Shown here one piece after another: positions 1 through 11,969 of a DNA stretch of 64,000 bases; position 1 is the stretch's first letter; each line of letters starts with the position of its first letter. The translations under genes and the position numbers were made by a program. The notes beneath the pieces were generated by a model. The model saw only the letters and a program-made list of their open reading frames with translations. It did no database searches and was not told the origin of the DNA. The stretch covers positions 558,001 through 622,000 of the forward strand of contig JAYKXP010000022.1 of assembly GCA_037176845.1 (NCBI GenBank), in the 5' to 3' direction. Origin of the DNA: Paramarasmius palmivorus (lineage: Eukaryota; Basidiomycota; Agaricomycetes; Agaricales; Marasmiaceae).

Positions 1-2034
1 TAAACGCTGCTCCGTACTTTGCTTGCGCACTCTTCGCATGCTGGACCACAGACCCTCTGAATCATTACTTGGGACGTAAAGGAACGATTTTGACTACCTT
101 GGTATTCGCGACTTTCCCTTGTGTTTGGGCTGCATGCACCAACGTGAGTTGCGCTTCGGATCTGCGTCCTTTCCTACTAACTCGGCGAAATAGAGCTGGC
201 AAAATCTGTTCGCAGCTCGTGTCGTACTCAGTATGGGTATTGGACCGAAGAGCTCGTCAGTAAATGTTTTTATCCCTTATTCGCCTGCCTGACATCGAGT
301 ATCATAGTACTGTCCCGATTTTCGCTGCCGAGTCTGTACCTCCTGCTATTCGAGGTGGCCTTGTAATGATGGTAAGAGACCCGTTACATGGGAGGTACAC
401 CTCGCTAACACCCGGCCTTTTCAGTGGCAAATGTGGACTGCATTCGGAAGTATGTTGTTTTCGTGATACAGCAGGGATCGCGTTCTAATAACCGTTTGTC
501 AAGTCATGATTGGATATGTCTGCAACTTGATGTTCTATCACGTTAAGGACACGGCTAACATTCAAGGTCTCAACTGGCGTCTCATGTTGGGAAGCGGTTG
601 CGTTCCTCCTCTAATTGTTTTTGCCCAAGTCATATTCGTTCCCGAGGTATGTAACTGTCGAGCGTCCGGACAATGCATTCCTAACACGCTGTATAGTCTC
701 CTCGTTGGCTGTTGTTGAAAAACCGCCCGAGGGACGCGTACAATTCGCTCCTTCGCCTCCGTCACACTCCTGTGCAAGCTGCTCGAGATCTATTCTACAT
801 CTCCGTCGCGCTCGAGGCCGAAAAGGCACTTCCTAGTGGCAACAAGTACAAGGATTTGTTCACAAAGCCCCGTGTCCGACGTGCAACTCTTGGAGCCTTC
901 ATTGTCATGTTCATGCAGCAATTCTGTGGTATCAATGTCATCGCATATTTCTCGTGAGGATTTGATTTATTTGCGGCATAGCATAGTCTAATTATTGCGT
1001 CCTCATAGCTCCCAAATCTTCCGTGATGGTGGTCTCGGTGACTTGAACAGTATCATTGGTTCTTGGGGTTTCGGAATGCTTAACTGGCTCTTCGCATTCC
1101 CCGGTCAGTGGTCTTCAAAGATTAGCTCGCAACCCTGACTAACTTTCATCCTTACCAGGTATGCTTACGATTGACACATTCGGAAGGCGTGCCCTACTCT
1201 TGACCACCTTCCCGGTAATGGGCCTGTGCCTATTCTTCACTGGATCCATGTTCTACATCAACCCCGGGAATCCTACGGACAAGGGCCGAATTGCGGGTAT
1301 CTTGATTGGTATCTACTTGCATTGTGCGTGCCTTTCTAAGTTGAATAGAGCTGTCGTGGTCTAACTATTCGCTTCAACTAGGTATGGCATACTCGCCAGG
1401 CGAAGGACCAGTACCATTCACGGTAAGCGTTGACATTTCCTGTTTCCGGAAGTTTCCTGATTCGCCTTCCTCTTCGTGACAGTACTCTGCCGAAGCGTTT
1501 CCTCTGTATATTCGTCCAGTCGGAATGAGTTTTGCCACTGCTGTACGTCGTCACCTAATATCTGTTCTGCCGTTGTTAACGCTGATCTATCTATAAGGTT
1601 ACCTGGTTCTTCAACGGAGTGCTCGGTTTAACCTGGCCCCCGCTTCGTGAAGCATTTACTATTCAAGGAGCCTTCTACTTCTACGCGACCTGGAATTTCA
1701 TCGGATTCTTGTAAGTCCCCTTACTACCGTTGCCTCAATATCATCCTGATCATTCCCCGTAGCCTGGTCCTCCTGTTTGTACCAGAAACTAAAGAACTCA
1801 GCTTGGAAGAGTTGGACCAAGTATTCGAGGTTCCTACACGACAGCATGCAGCATGGGGCCTCAGGCAAGTCCCTTGGTTTATCAAGGCGAAGATTATGAG
1901 AATGGACGTACCCAAAGAACAACTGTTCGAGGTCGATCCTACGATGGAGAAGACATATGTCGCTGCTGGTACGTGCCGCTCTCGTAATAACACCGAACGA
2001 GGTACTGACGGCTCGTGTAGCGGCTGGTCATTAA
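1..2034 (+). CDS. MFS sugar transporter, 5' end cut by window edge
   Basis: This is a plasma-membrane hexose/sugar transporter of the major facilitator superfamily. The frame is open from position 3, starting inside the first transmembrane helices. Family signatures appear in order: LGRKG after an early helix, PESPRWLL spanning the intron that ends near 700, QQFCGINVIAYFS at about 915-955, DTFGRRALLL at about 1170, and PETKELSLEELDQVF in the C-terminal tail. At least eight short introns must be removed. The last intron (1969-2020) leads into a five-codon terminal exon ending in TAA at 2032-2034. The N-terminus, roughly the first 100 residues, lies outside the window. The family is certain. 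The substrate (glucose, quinate, lactose and others are possible) cannot be read from the sequence. Confidence 0.9.
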
Positions 2035-3349
2035 AATCTATATTCCCCACTGTTGTAATGTTACGCGATTGTGTTCATTTTTGGATTCATGACCTCCCAT
2101 TATGTTCTACTTCATGTTCATGTCCACGGATGGATACTGTGTAGATTAGTAATTCTGTTTAGTTCCACCTACGACTTATTTATATGGAAGAGTCGGAGTC
2201 GTCTTACCAAGTACAAATCGAAACCAATCTGACGTTGGACCTGCCGCAAATAATCATTGAAGAGTACATTGTTCAAGAACGACACAAGCTGATACAAGCA
2301 TTGACTCGGAGCACGGGCCAAATGCTTCCAAATAATCCGAATAAATTTCGGTCCCGCGATACTACGGACAGGTTTTGCTGTCGCACGAGGCGAACAGGGA
2401 CATGCTGTTGTGCCTATATCACTATCAAAATACAAGCTCGACGTATAGGCGCGCTGAAACTTGGCTGAAACCTTACATATAAACAGCTCTTACATGTTTT
2501 ATCCCCCGATAGGTTCGAGGGATAGACGGAGAGCAGAAACAATGGCATTTCCGGTGTACAAGTAGCAGTAGGTAGCAGTACATGATCTTCCTCTGTGCCT
2601 GTCACGGCCAGTGAAAGCAAGGAAGCGGTCTAGCGCTATTCATACCAGATGGCGCGATAAGAGTCAATTCTTGATAAGTATACTTTTTTACTTATATGGT
2701 CGAGTCAGCGTGTGTCCGTTACTTGACTTCTTGGGGACCACATGCTCTTTTTGATCCTCTGAAGACTGTGGCGTGTTTGTAGTTAGCATCGCGGAAATAG
2801 CCGGATTTTACGGTTAACTCAGACTGTAGACGGAAATGATGCCGGCGGCAATTTGAATAAGGCGCTATCCTTCACGTCAACAGCAACAGCATTGAGTGCG
2901 ACTACTCTCTTTTTTCAAAGTATGTACTGTACTCGGTCGCAACACTTCTAGCTTACTTTCAGCATCAGGCAGAAAGAAATCCTACCGCATGGGTAATCTC
3001 TGTTTACATGTTTCACGTGGTGAAGTTGTGCTCTATCGCTCTGATTCCTTGTTCATTTGCTTCGTGATCCATATGCATCATTTTGCCGAGTCGTATGGTT
3101 CTATCTCTGGTAAATCCGTCGCCTCAACGACTTGCAACAACGAAGACCATTAGATCAGCCTGGCACATGTGTGCATAGGGCTACATGCGGTATGGACAAT
3201 ATGTCGCGATAAAGCGAACAGGCATCCACTACAGCTCGAATTCTTGGCGAATGTAGCTCCCTGTTCACTTAAAAAGGGGAGATTGGGGGAACGAAATCCC
3301 ATCGCTTTCCAAAGCGACACCGGCCTTGACCAGCACTTCGATCTGCGAA
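2035..3349. other. Intergenic, no gene seen
   Basis: Several short open frames occur on both strands, but none has splice sites that extend it, a recognisable domain or a signal peptide. The stretch presumably holds the transporter terminator and the promoter of the metallopeptidase gene that starts at 3350. Confidence 0.5.
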
Positions 3350-4796
3350 ATGTTTCGCGCTCTTGTTGTCCTTGCTGCAGCTATCTCGGCTGCCTCTGCG
3401 ACCAAGTCGCTCTCTCTCTCCGTATCTGGTGAGATTATCCCACTAGCCTTATAATTTGCACAGCTGATGCCCGTTTTCTTTTTTTAGCTCCGGAATCAGT
3501 CGCCGATGTCTCCTCGTTCTCAGTCGTGACCACCATCACTAACACTGGTGATGAGACCTTGAAGCTCCTCAACGACCCTCGGTCTGCTCTTTCCCCCTGG
3601 GCCACCAACACATTTGAGGTTGCCAACAGTGATGGTAGGTGTCCTGTTCTGAGTTCCATGGTTATTCGCTCACTATCCTTTCTAAAGGTGTTGCACCTGA
3701 ATTCACTGGTGTCATTGTCCGATACATTCCTGAAGTTGCTGCTAAGTCCCAGGATGCAGAGGCCTTCACAGTTCTCGCTCCCGGAGCATTCGTAGATGTT
3801 ACGCATGAAGGTAACTGGTATAGGACTTTGAGGCCAAACGTGATGCTAACCAACGTATGCTAGTTGGTAACTACTACAACTTCACCAATGCCGGCACCGG
3901 TGCTTTCACCTTCACCCCTACCAACCTCTTCCAACACGTGGAGCTCGATGGATCCATCACCGTCATTGAGGCCAGCACCGCACCTGCCCTGACCCAGCTC
4001 ACCGGCCAACTCTCATCCTCCAGCTTCCTCTCTTCCGCTTCTATCGGTGGTAGCAACCCTGACACCCGCAGGCACAATGCTCTTGGCAAGCGGGCCTCTT
4101 ACCGCTCCAACTGCTCCTCTTCCAGACAAACTGTCAATAACCAGGCTCTCACTGCTTCTGCTACACTTGCAAGGAATGCCGTCAGCCACCTCCAAGCCAA
4201 CCCCAGCGGCAGCTCGCTCCAGACTACGTGGTATGGCACCTTTGCTAGCAGTCGATACTCCGTTACTTTGAGCTCCTTCCAGGTAATGTATCTTGGTATG
4301 CGGGAACCTCAGGACGCTGATCCTTCTCTAGACTCTCGTCTCCGCTCCCAGTGGATGGACCTACGATTGCAGCTGCACTGAATGTACGTTGTCGGAACTT
4401 CCTTGCTCTTTCAGAGAGACTGACTTTGGGTCCGAAGCACAAACTTATGCCTATGTCTACACCAGCTCCTACGGTGTTGTCTACCTCTGTGGGTTGTATT
4501 GGAACGTTGCTACCACAGGTTCCGGTTCCCGTGCCGAGTAAGTTGCGACTTGTCTTTCGGGCTACATTTCACTTATTTCTGATTGTAAGCACCATTATCC
4601 ATGAGGGCACCCATTTCCGTCAAGTTTTGGGCACTAACGACTATACCTATGGCGAATCGTCTAGCAAGAGTCTCGCTAGGAGCAACCCCACTAACGCTGT
4701 CTACAATGCTGAGTACGTGTTATTCTCTCGATGCGAAGAACTCAAATCTGATTCCACACAAACAGCAACCATGCCTTCTTCTCCGTCTATGCCTAA
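3350..4796 (+). CDS. Secreted deuterolysin-type metallopeptidase (M35)
   Basis: A secreted zinc endopeptidase of family M35 (deuterolysin, aspzincin). The ATG at 3350 begins a signal peptide, MFRALVVLAAAISAASA, followed by a propeptide with beta-strand character. The mature enzyme begins after a basic stretch (GKRASY) near 4090. The zinc site is clear: IIHEGTHF near 4590-4620 provides the HExxH motif, followed by GTNDYTYG, which holds the aspzincin Asp and the conserved Tyr-Gly. A Cys-rich core (YDCSC, VYLCGLYW) is also typical. At least six short introns are removed; the last (about 4712-4765) joins the final exon, which ends in VYA and TAA. Length and domain order fit the family. It is expected to act outside the cell on basic proteins or peptides. 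No disruption was seen. Confidence 0.92.
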
Positions 4797-5090
4797 TTGG
4801 TATCTTCATCCCATATGTGCTTTCAGGGGTGGAAAAGGGAAAAGGGAATGTAAAGTACTAAACGTTCTTGCAATAGAACAACATGACCCTACAAGTTCTT
4901 TCGGTAACAGTTCTTTGTTGATAAAGGACCTCCGGATATACAGTAATGAACAGCTTCTACTAAGCAACAGATTCAGAATTGATTCGACTATTAACATATT
5001 TTGAGCTAATGTCCAGAACAAGCGTTTCTGTACTGCGGCTAGGTCGCGTTAGCTGTTTGAATGCTCGATATCGACTATACAAAAATCAAC

Positions 5091-6383
5091 TCACAGAGAA
5101 AAACGCATCTCAGAATGTCCTATCGCCGTCGTCTGACGGCTGACAGTGGCAATCGCGTCCCTTTTTACAGCATAGTACCGACGATACCACGTTAATGGGG
5201 CATTACAAACGCTGCGATAATGCTTCCTAGCTTCGTGGGATGTGCCAAAGATCGCGAAAAATACCAAAGCGCATGCAGTGGGGGTCCATCTGGTGATTTC
5301 AACTGCAGCCCAAACCCTTGGTGAGCTTCGCCACAAGATAGCCGGAACGGGGTCGGCACGCCAGAAATCGTAATGGGTATCTTCCCAGCTAATCCAGGAT
5401 CTCATTCCAATAGAGACGTTGAGAGAGATGACAACGCAGGAGACAATGATAGTGCCAAACATCTCAATTGCGGCGAGCCCCATGAGCCTCCAGTAACGAG
5501 AAATGTTCAATGAATGGCCGTCATTAGCAAGAAACAGTCGACGCTGAGACGAGGATTTGTTGATGATTATGAGGTTCATTACTATTGCGCAGTGTCAATG
5601 GTCACCGATCACCGAGAGGAGAACAAGGAACACGCACCACTATATGCCGCAGAGACCAAGCCTATTGCAAGAGGCCAGGCAAAAACGAGGACATATGCTA
5701 CCCATGTGTTGTAGGTTGAAGGAAAGCATCCAACGTCTTCAAGTATATCGAATCTATGACCTTGTGGAATATAATCTGGCAAGAAAACCGTCAGGAGAGA
5801 CGAGTGAACAGAGATGCAGTACATACGAATAACCATTTCCACCAACGGTATGCCTACCCCGATAGCCAGCTCTTCCACGCAGGTTCGTATTCGCTTCGTG
5901 TGACCATTCAATTATTACCCGGGATAAACAATATGACAGAGTTCCTCTAACCTCTCTGCGAGTTATGGGAAATGTACCGGTGCTGACCATCTTGTATATT
6001 CGGCGATTGATGCAGAGCGAAGCAGTGGGGATCGCAACAGATGATCCTACAATGAGTTTTGTTGCTAATTTGAGACGACTTAGCACAGATGTGTTATGGA
6101 AGTAGGCCGACTACCGACATATATCGCACCAGAGGGGGGCTTTGTTAGCAGTACTCGCATTCCAAGACACGGAATTTATGAACTGGTTCAGACAAGCTGA
6201 AGCGGTCCATAGGATATATAGACAGGCGCCGGTATTCCATGCTAAATTGACATCGGTTAAGTCAAGTGTGGGCTACTCGCATAGATGACGCTATCACCTT
6301 GTAGATTCCATGGCAGACAACTGGACACCAGCAAGAATCCAAAGAACGAAATAGAGGAGAAAAGAGCGTTGGGGTACGCCATC
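5091..6383 (-). CDS. STE3-like pheromone receptor (GPCR), copy A
   Basis: A seven-helix receptor of the fungal STE3 family, which detects farnesylated peptide pheromones at the plasma membrane. Translation gives about 338 residues from six exons. Markers in order are MAYPNALFS at the start, PWNLQAWNTGACLY, LNQFINSVSWN, LWCDIST, VAIPTASLCINRRIYK, HYIPQGHRFDILEDVGCFP, NTWVAY and SWEDTHYDF before the last helix. Exons 3 and 4 join through an acceptor just before the arginine that follows RRE. The C-terminal tail after the seventh helix is only about 55 residues, shorter than in most basidiomycete mating receptors. The frame is intact throughout. A closely similar copy lies 0.9 kb upstream on the same strand. 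It could be a mating-type receptor or one of the non-mating-type receptor-like paralogues common in agaricomycetes. Confidence 0.88.
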
Positions 6384-7307
6384 AAGGACCAGCTTGTTTG
6401 ATGGGGACCTGTCGAAGAGGGGTGCACACGGTATAAGTATATGTGTGAACACAAGACGCGCCTGACGGACTTGTCCTTATCTGTTATAGTCCAGCCTGCA
6501 CTAAACGGTGATGGCCAAAATGAATAGATTACCTTGACAAGGCACCACATATAAGGAAAATCCGTCCGACGACAACTACCAACAGAGAACAAGGATTGAT
6601 CACAGAGTAGACATCCTAAGCTGAGGTCCATGGCGCTCGTATACCAGAGTCAAGTCTGACCTGACGATGTTCCGTGCCAAAGTGCAAGCAAGTTCCTGTT
6701 TGACAGCCAGTAAGAAATTATTGTTTGGGGGAAGTAGATGAGATACATACGAAACGTTTGTGGGTCCATCGCCGTGGTACGATACCTTGAACCGATGTTA
6801 TCAACAAAGCATTGTGTCATCAATGGAGCATGGAAGATGGTAGTTCCAGGCAGGAGATGAGGGAGAGAGGATCCGGAATCAAAACCAGTCCAATGGGCAC
6901 TGCAAGAAGCCTTCGGACATTGGATATTTGAATGGTTGTTGCATATGAATGGTCGAAGAGAAAGAAAGTACCTTCACGTAATTGGTGAGGCCGGAAATTA
7001 CGCGTACAGTCCTCGGCAACGTCGGCACAGTAAAGGATCGGAATTTTGTAGTACTTATACTTTCACTTACAGTAAGCATGGATAATGGCGCTCGTTAAGT
7101 TCTACAAAAAGAGTCTTAGAATACTCAGGGAGGAAAACACAAGAATATATAGCAAAACTCGAAGTGGTAAGTAAAAAACAGCTTGACGACAGCAACGGCG
7201 TCTCAAGTGAGATCAAACGCAGGCCAAAACTCTAACCGGGTCCTCTCAAGTATAGATAAGGCTAATGATGAGCACCGGAATTGAACGAGTTGACAGTCTT
7301 CGTTTCA
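6384..7307. other. Spacer between the two receptors
   Basis: This contains the promoter of copy A and the terminator of copy B. I looked on both strands for a short frame ending in a CaaX box, as a lipopeptide pheromone precursor would, and found none. Frames of about 55-65 codons exist here, but they do not end in a prenylation motif. Confidence 0.5.
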
Positions 7308-8644
7308 TCATGACCGAATCTGCAAATCTGTCAGTCTTCTGCCGAAAGGGTTTGAGGAAGTAGCTATGACCCACATCGAAACACGCCAGCCTTCCTCGAT
7401 TATGCGGGGGCTGACAATCGCCACACTGCTATCCAGAACAAAGCGGCGGTGATACCACATCAATGCATCTCGGTAGGCGTTGTAGTAGCACTTCCTCGCT
7501 TGACGCGACATTCCAAAGATCGCGAAGAACGTGAAGGCGCATATAACAGGAAGCCACCTAGTAACCTCGACAGCAACAGCTGCGTATGGTGACTGGCGCC
7601 ATAACACTGCCGGAATCAGCATAACGCGCGAGAAATCGTAGTGTGTGTCTTCCCAGCTGATCCACGGTTGTACACCTAATTGAACGTTGATGGTTATGAC
7701 AACACAGGAGATGACAATGGTTCCGAGCATTTCAATGGCAGCTAGACCAGCAAGTTTCCGATAGCGTGAAGAGTCTAGCGAGTGATCTTCGCTTGACAAG
7801 AAAAGTTTGATGAGGGGCGAATTATTGTTGATAGTTATAAGGTTCATTACTTTCGGCCTTTTGTCAGAAATAAGCCCAGCTGGATTCGACAGATGCGCAC
7901 CGCTGTATATGGCAGACACTACGCCTATGGCAAGAGGCCATGACCAAACGAAAAGATATGCGACCCAGGTGTTGTATGTCGAGGGCATGCATCCAATATC
8001 TTCTAGTATGTCAAATCTGTGGCCTTGGACGATATAGTCTGTAGAACTCGCTTCAAATTAAGAAAAACGATGCAATCGGTGTGTCACTAACGAAGGATCA
8101 TCTCTAGTACTGGTATCCCCAATCCCACGGCCAGCTCCTCGGTCAACGCTTTAAATTTCTTCAGATTGGGTGTTAGTTCTAGCGTGGAGATATGAACTTG
8201 TGACGCTTCCAACCTCTCTGCGAGTGACGGGAATGGTGCTGGTGCTGACCATTTTGTATATTCGACGGTTGATGCACAGAGAAGCAGCGGGGATGGCGAC
8301 GGCGGATCCTACGAGAAATTTGGACGCTAAACATTCAACAGATACATTAGTCTTTGACCCTGACTCGACAAGTCTAAGAACTCACAAATATCGCACCACA
8401 CAAGTGCTTTGCTATCGAAGTTCCCATTCCATGAAATAGAGTTGATGAATTGATTCAGGCAGGCCAAAGCGGTCCATATAATGTATAAGCAGGCACCCGC
8501 ATTCCATGCTGAGAAAGGTCGGTCAAAAGGTATTTCAGGCAGGGAGAGATCACACCCACTTTGTAGATTCCACGGAAGACAGCTTGAGACCAATATAAAT
8601 CCGAAAAACGCGAACGTCGAGAAAAGAGCGTTGGGGTACGCCAT
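7308..8644 (-). CDS. STE3-like pheromone receptor (GPCR), copy B
   Basis: The second STE3-family receptor, a tandem paralogue of copy A with the same exon structure. The first intron runs from after WNLQ to before TWNAGACLY. Key segments are MAYPNALFSTFAFFGF, LNQFINSISWNGN, VWCDIS, VAIPAASLCINRRIYK, HYIVQGHRFDILEDIG, CMPSTYNTWVAY and SWEDTHYDFSR. The exon that follows RRE begins KFKALTEELAVGLGIP, using an acceptor ending in AAG, which matches the usual family spacing. The C-terminal tail is short, as in copy A. The reading frame is intact. The two copies are similar along their whole length but clearly diverged, so the duplication is not very recent. Confidence 0.88.
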
Positions 8645-9380
8645 CGAGGACCAGCTTCGATGGGGAACGGGGAAACCAAAAGACAGAGCGTAAGCTAACC
8701 CAAGTTATATGACCTGCTCCTTACGATAATATTCTGCATGCCTTGTTCGCTAACATTGAGGGCAGACTGATGCACCGCTCCCGACTTGCCACCCGTGCGA
8801 CGTCCCAATTCTACCACGGTTGTCAGCAGAAAACAAGGTTTATATTGGTGAAATAGGCAGGTAAGCTAGGTAAGACCATTTTGGCTCCTGAGTTGATGAG
8901 TTGCTAAACCAAGATTGAGTTTGGGAGTCAAAGCTTGCTGGATCGAGTGCAGACAGGGAGGATCCGATCCTGACGGTTACCAAGTGAAAATGTTGAACGA
9001 TGTCAAGCGATAATTAAACCTTCCTCGGAGTTGGACATCGCTTTTTGTGTCCATCATTTGAGCTGTACGCTGAGATTTGAAGAAAACTGTTGGTTGATGT
9101 TTGACGGCCAGTGAACGTTTGAACCTTAGTGAACCCTATCAAGGATAGGCATCGAATCGTCGTTTCAGTGTCTCTCTGGAAACGTTCAGAATTGAAGAGG
9201 ACAAATGAGATCAGGCATGGAGGGTGAAGTAAACCTGAGCCCCAGGTTAACGTTGTAACGACCTGACACTGACAGTGATGGTCGGAGGAGGAGCAAAACA
9301 CGGAGTCGGATCAAGTCCCTTCACGTGATCAGTGAAAAATTCTCTTTCCGAATACGCACGGACCATCCCCCTCAACTGTG
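8645..9380. other. Divergent promoter region
   Basis: This separates the start of receptor copy B (minus strand) from the start of the GTPase gene (plus strand). No convincing gene is seen. In particular there is no short frame ending in a CaaX motif on either strand. Confidence 0.5.
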
Positions 9381-11724
9381 ATGCAGGCATGTCGGGGTTG
9401 GTCGTCGCTGTGGAAGAGACTTCCGGCTCGTCATTCTGTCTTTCCTCGTCGTGATGCCTATCTCTCTCAAGTCTCTAGATCTTATTCGACTGTTCAAGAT
9501 GAGTTGCTTGACCAGAAGGATATCAGGAATATTGCTATAATTGCTCATGGTTAGTGCCGCGCTACTCTGCAAAAATGTTTACTAACTAGTGGCTTTAGTT
9601 GACCATGGAAAAACCACCCTCGTTGATCAGTTACTGCGACAATCCGGGACCATAAAGCGCCTGAGCACGCTGGAACAACTCCAGCTAAAACCGACATCGT
9701 CCTCGGCGGCAGGGACTACTGCCGATAGTGTTGTCGACGGAGGCTTCATTACTCGAGTCATGGATTCAAATGACCTGGAAAAGGAGCGGGGCATTACCAT
9801 CCTTTCGAAATGCACCAGCATTAATTACAAGGGAAACCTCATCAACATAGTCGACACACCAGGACACGCGGATTTTGGCGGAGAAGTTGAACGGATTATG
9901 AGTATGGTGGATGGTGTAGCGCTAGTTGTAGACGCCACAGAGGGCCCTATGACTCAAACGCGTTTCGTGCTGTCGAAAGCGCTGGCTAGAGGACTGAAGT
10001 TTGTTGTTTATTTTGTGGCCGTTAACAACTAACTAACACCACACAGACCATTGGTAGTGATGAACAAAGCCGACAGACCTAGCTCCCGTCCTGCTCAAGT
10101 AGAGGCCGACCTTTTCGATCTCTTTGCAACGCTCGGTGCTACGGACGAACAAATGGAATACCCGCTTCTTTACGCTTCCGCGAAGCAGGGTTGGGCTCAG
10201 CTAGAACTGCCAACTATTGCAGCACCCGAAGATTCCGATGCTTCTCCAACGGCTACAGAGGGTGAAGACGCCCTCAGCACGCGTATGACACCTCTTTTCG
10301 ACCATATCCTCTCCCACGTTCCACCGCCTACCCATCTTTCCCGTACCGACCCGTTCTCGATGCTCACGGTTCAGATTGAGTCTGACCCATATATTGGGAT
10401 GCTCTATCTCGGCCGTATACAGTCTGGAACCTTGCGAATTGGCGACAACCTCATTGCACTCGATGCCGAAGGTAACAAGTGTGGTGAAGGAAAGGTTAAG
10501 AAGTTACTCAGTCGTGTTGGCGTGGACAAAGTCGAAAGACAGGTTGTAGGTGCTGGAGAGATCGTCAGTATTGCTGGCATCAAGATGAATCAAGGCGGAG
10601 GAGTCAATGTCACTCTTGTCTCTGTGGATGGCTGGGGTGAGGAAGGGCCGAAACCTATAGAGGTCAGTTCATTGTAATCTACGATGTCCTTCATGCTCAT
10701 GGTTCTTCAGACAACGCCCATCGATCCGCCTACCATTTCGATGTTCGTCTACCCCAATGATTCTCCATTTGCTGGTCGCGAGGGTACCAAGCTCACGTCT
10801 CAGGTTATCCGTGACCGGATATACAAGGAAGCGGAAACCAATGTTGCGTTAAAGGTCCTCCCAGGTCCCTCTGCGGAATCTCTGGAGCTTCGTGGTCGTG
10901 GTGTCCTCCATCTTGGTGTTCTCTTCGAAACCTTGCGTCGCGAAGGCTTCGAACTCAGCATCGCACCACCTAAAGCCGTCATGAAACCAAACCCAGATGC
11001 CGAAGGAAAGAGAGGTCTTCACGCAATGTTGGAACCCATCGAGTCATGCACTGTGTTCGTCCGAGAGGAGTACGCTGGCAAGGTTGTCGAAAAGCTTACG
11101 ATGCGGAAGGGCGAGATGACATCCTACCAGACTGGTGATCCTGAAGAAGGATGGGTCAAGATTGAGATGGACATTCCGGCACGAGGACTAATTGGGTATA
11201 TGGCAGGAGAATTCAAGAATGATGTTCATGGAGAGGGAACTCTCAATCACTACTTCAAGGACTACGAACCATATAAAGGGCCAATCGATACGGGACGAAA
11301 TGGTGCGCTCATTTGCATGGCCCAGGGTGAATCTTCTGCGTATGCCATGGCACCTTTGCAAGCGCGTGGAGGCATGTTCATTCATCCGCAGACTAACGGT
11401 CAGTACCATCGCTGCATCTAACATTCAACACAGAAACTGACGTTTTGTCGTTCTCAAGTCTACCCAGGCATGGTCATTGGTGAATGTTCCAAGTCCGAGG
11501 ATCTCTATGTAAACCCATGCCTACGCAAACAGCTCACCAACATTCGTGCGGCGGGTGCAGATGAGAAAATCGTTATTTCTTCGCCAAAGATCATGACACT
11601 AGAGGAGAGCATGGCATACATGTCGGATGACGAGCTGGTGGAGATCACGCCGACGAGTATCAGACTCAGAAAGCTCATTTTGGATCCCGACAAGAGGAAG
11701 AGGATGGCACAGAAGAAGACATAA
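9381..11724 (+). CDS. Mitochondrial BipA/TypA-type translational GTPase
   Basis: A ribosome-associated GTPase of the BipA/TypA family, probably mitochondrial. The ATG at 9381 opens an Arg/Ser-rich presequence ([19 protein letters not shown], later RSYST). GTPase motifs follow: G1 AHVDHGKTT across the intron at 9550-9598, G2 KERGITI, G3 DTPGHADFG and G4 NKADR. Then come a beta-barrel domain, EF-G-like domains ([33 protein letters not shown]) and the BipA C-terminal domain with [16 protein letters not shown]. Exons are 9381-9549, 9599-9998, 10047-10662, 10711-11398 and 11459-11724; they sum to 2139 nt, or 712 residues, exactly in frame. The insert after KRLSTLEQ in the switch I region is longer than in bacteria. 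The predicted role is assembly or function of mitochondrial ribosomes. Confidence 0.93.
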
Positions 11725-11969
11725 GGACCATTAAAAGTACCCACTACTGACATAATTTGACGAGATACTACAATACTCACTTATAGAAGCTTATGCATAG
11801 ACTTAGACGTATCATGTAGCTCCTAGTAGCAACATTGGACTAATACGAACACCCCTTTGCTCCTCAGTCGAGTCTGTCGTATCTCCATCGTACGAGCTTC
11901 CGTCAAGGGTATATTATTACAAGCGTTATATAAATCAGTTACTCTAGTCAACCCTAAGACGAAAGTTCG

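Noticed and set aside
6667..7079. Short frames between the receptors, considered as pheromone precursors
   Set aside because: None ends in a Cys-aliphatic-aliphatic-X motif, and there is no maturation-site pattern.
8641..9301. Minus-strand 95-codon frame at 9014-9301 as an extra small gene
   Set aside because: It has no motif, no prenylation site and no splice support; it overlaps the promoter region of the GTPase gene.
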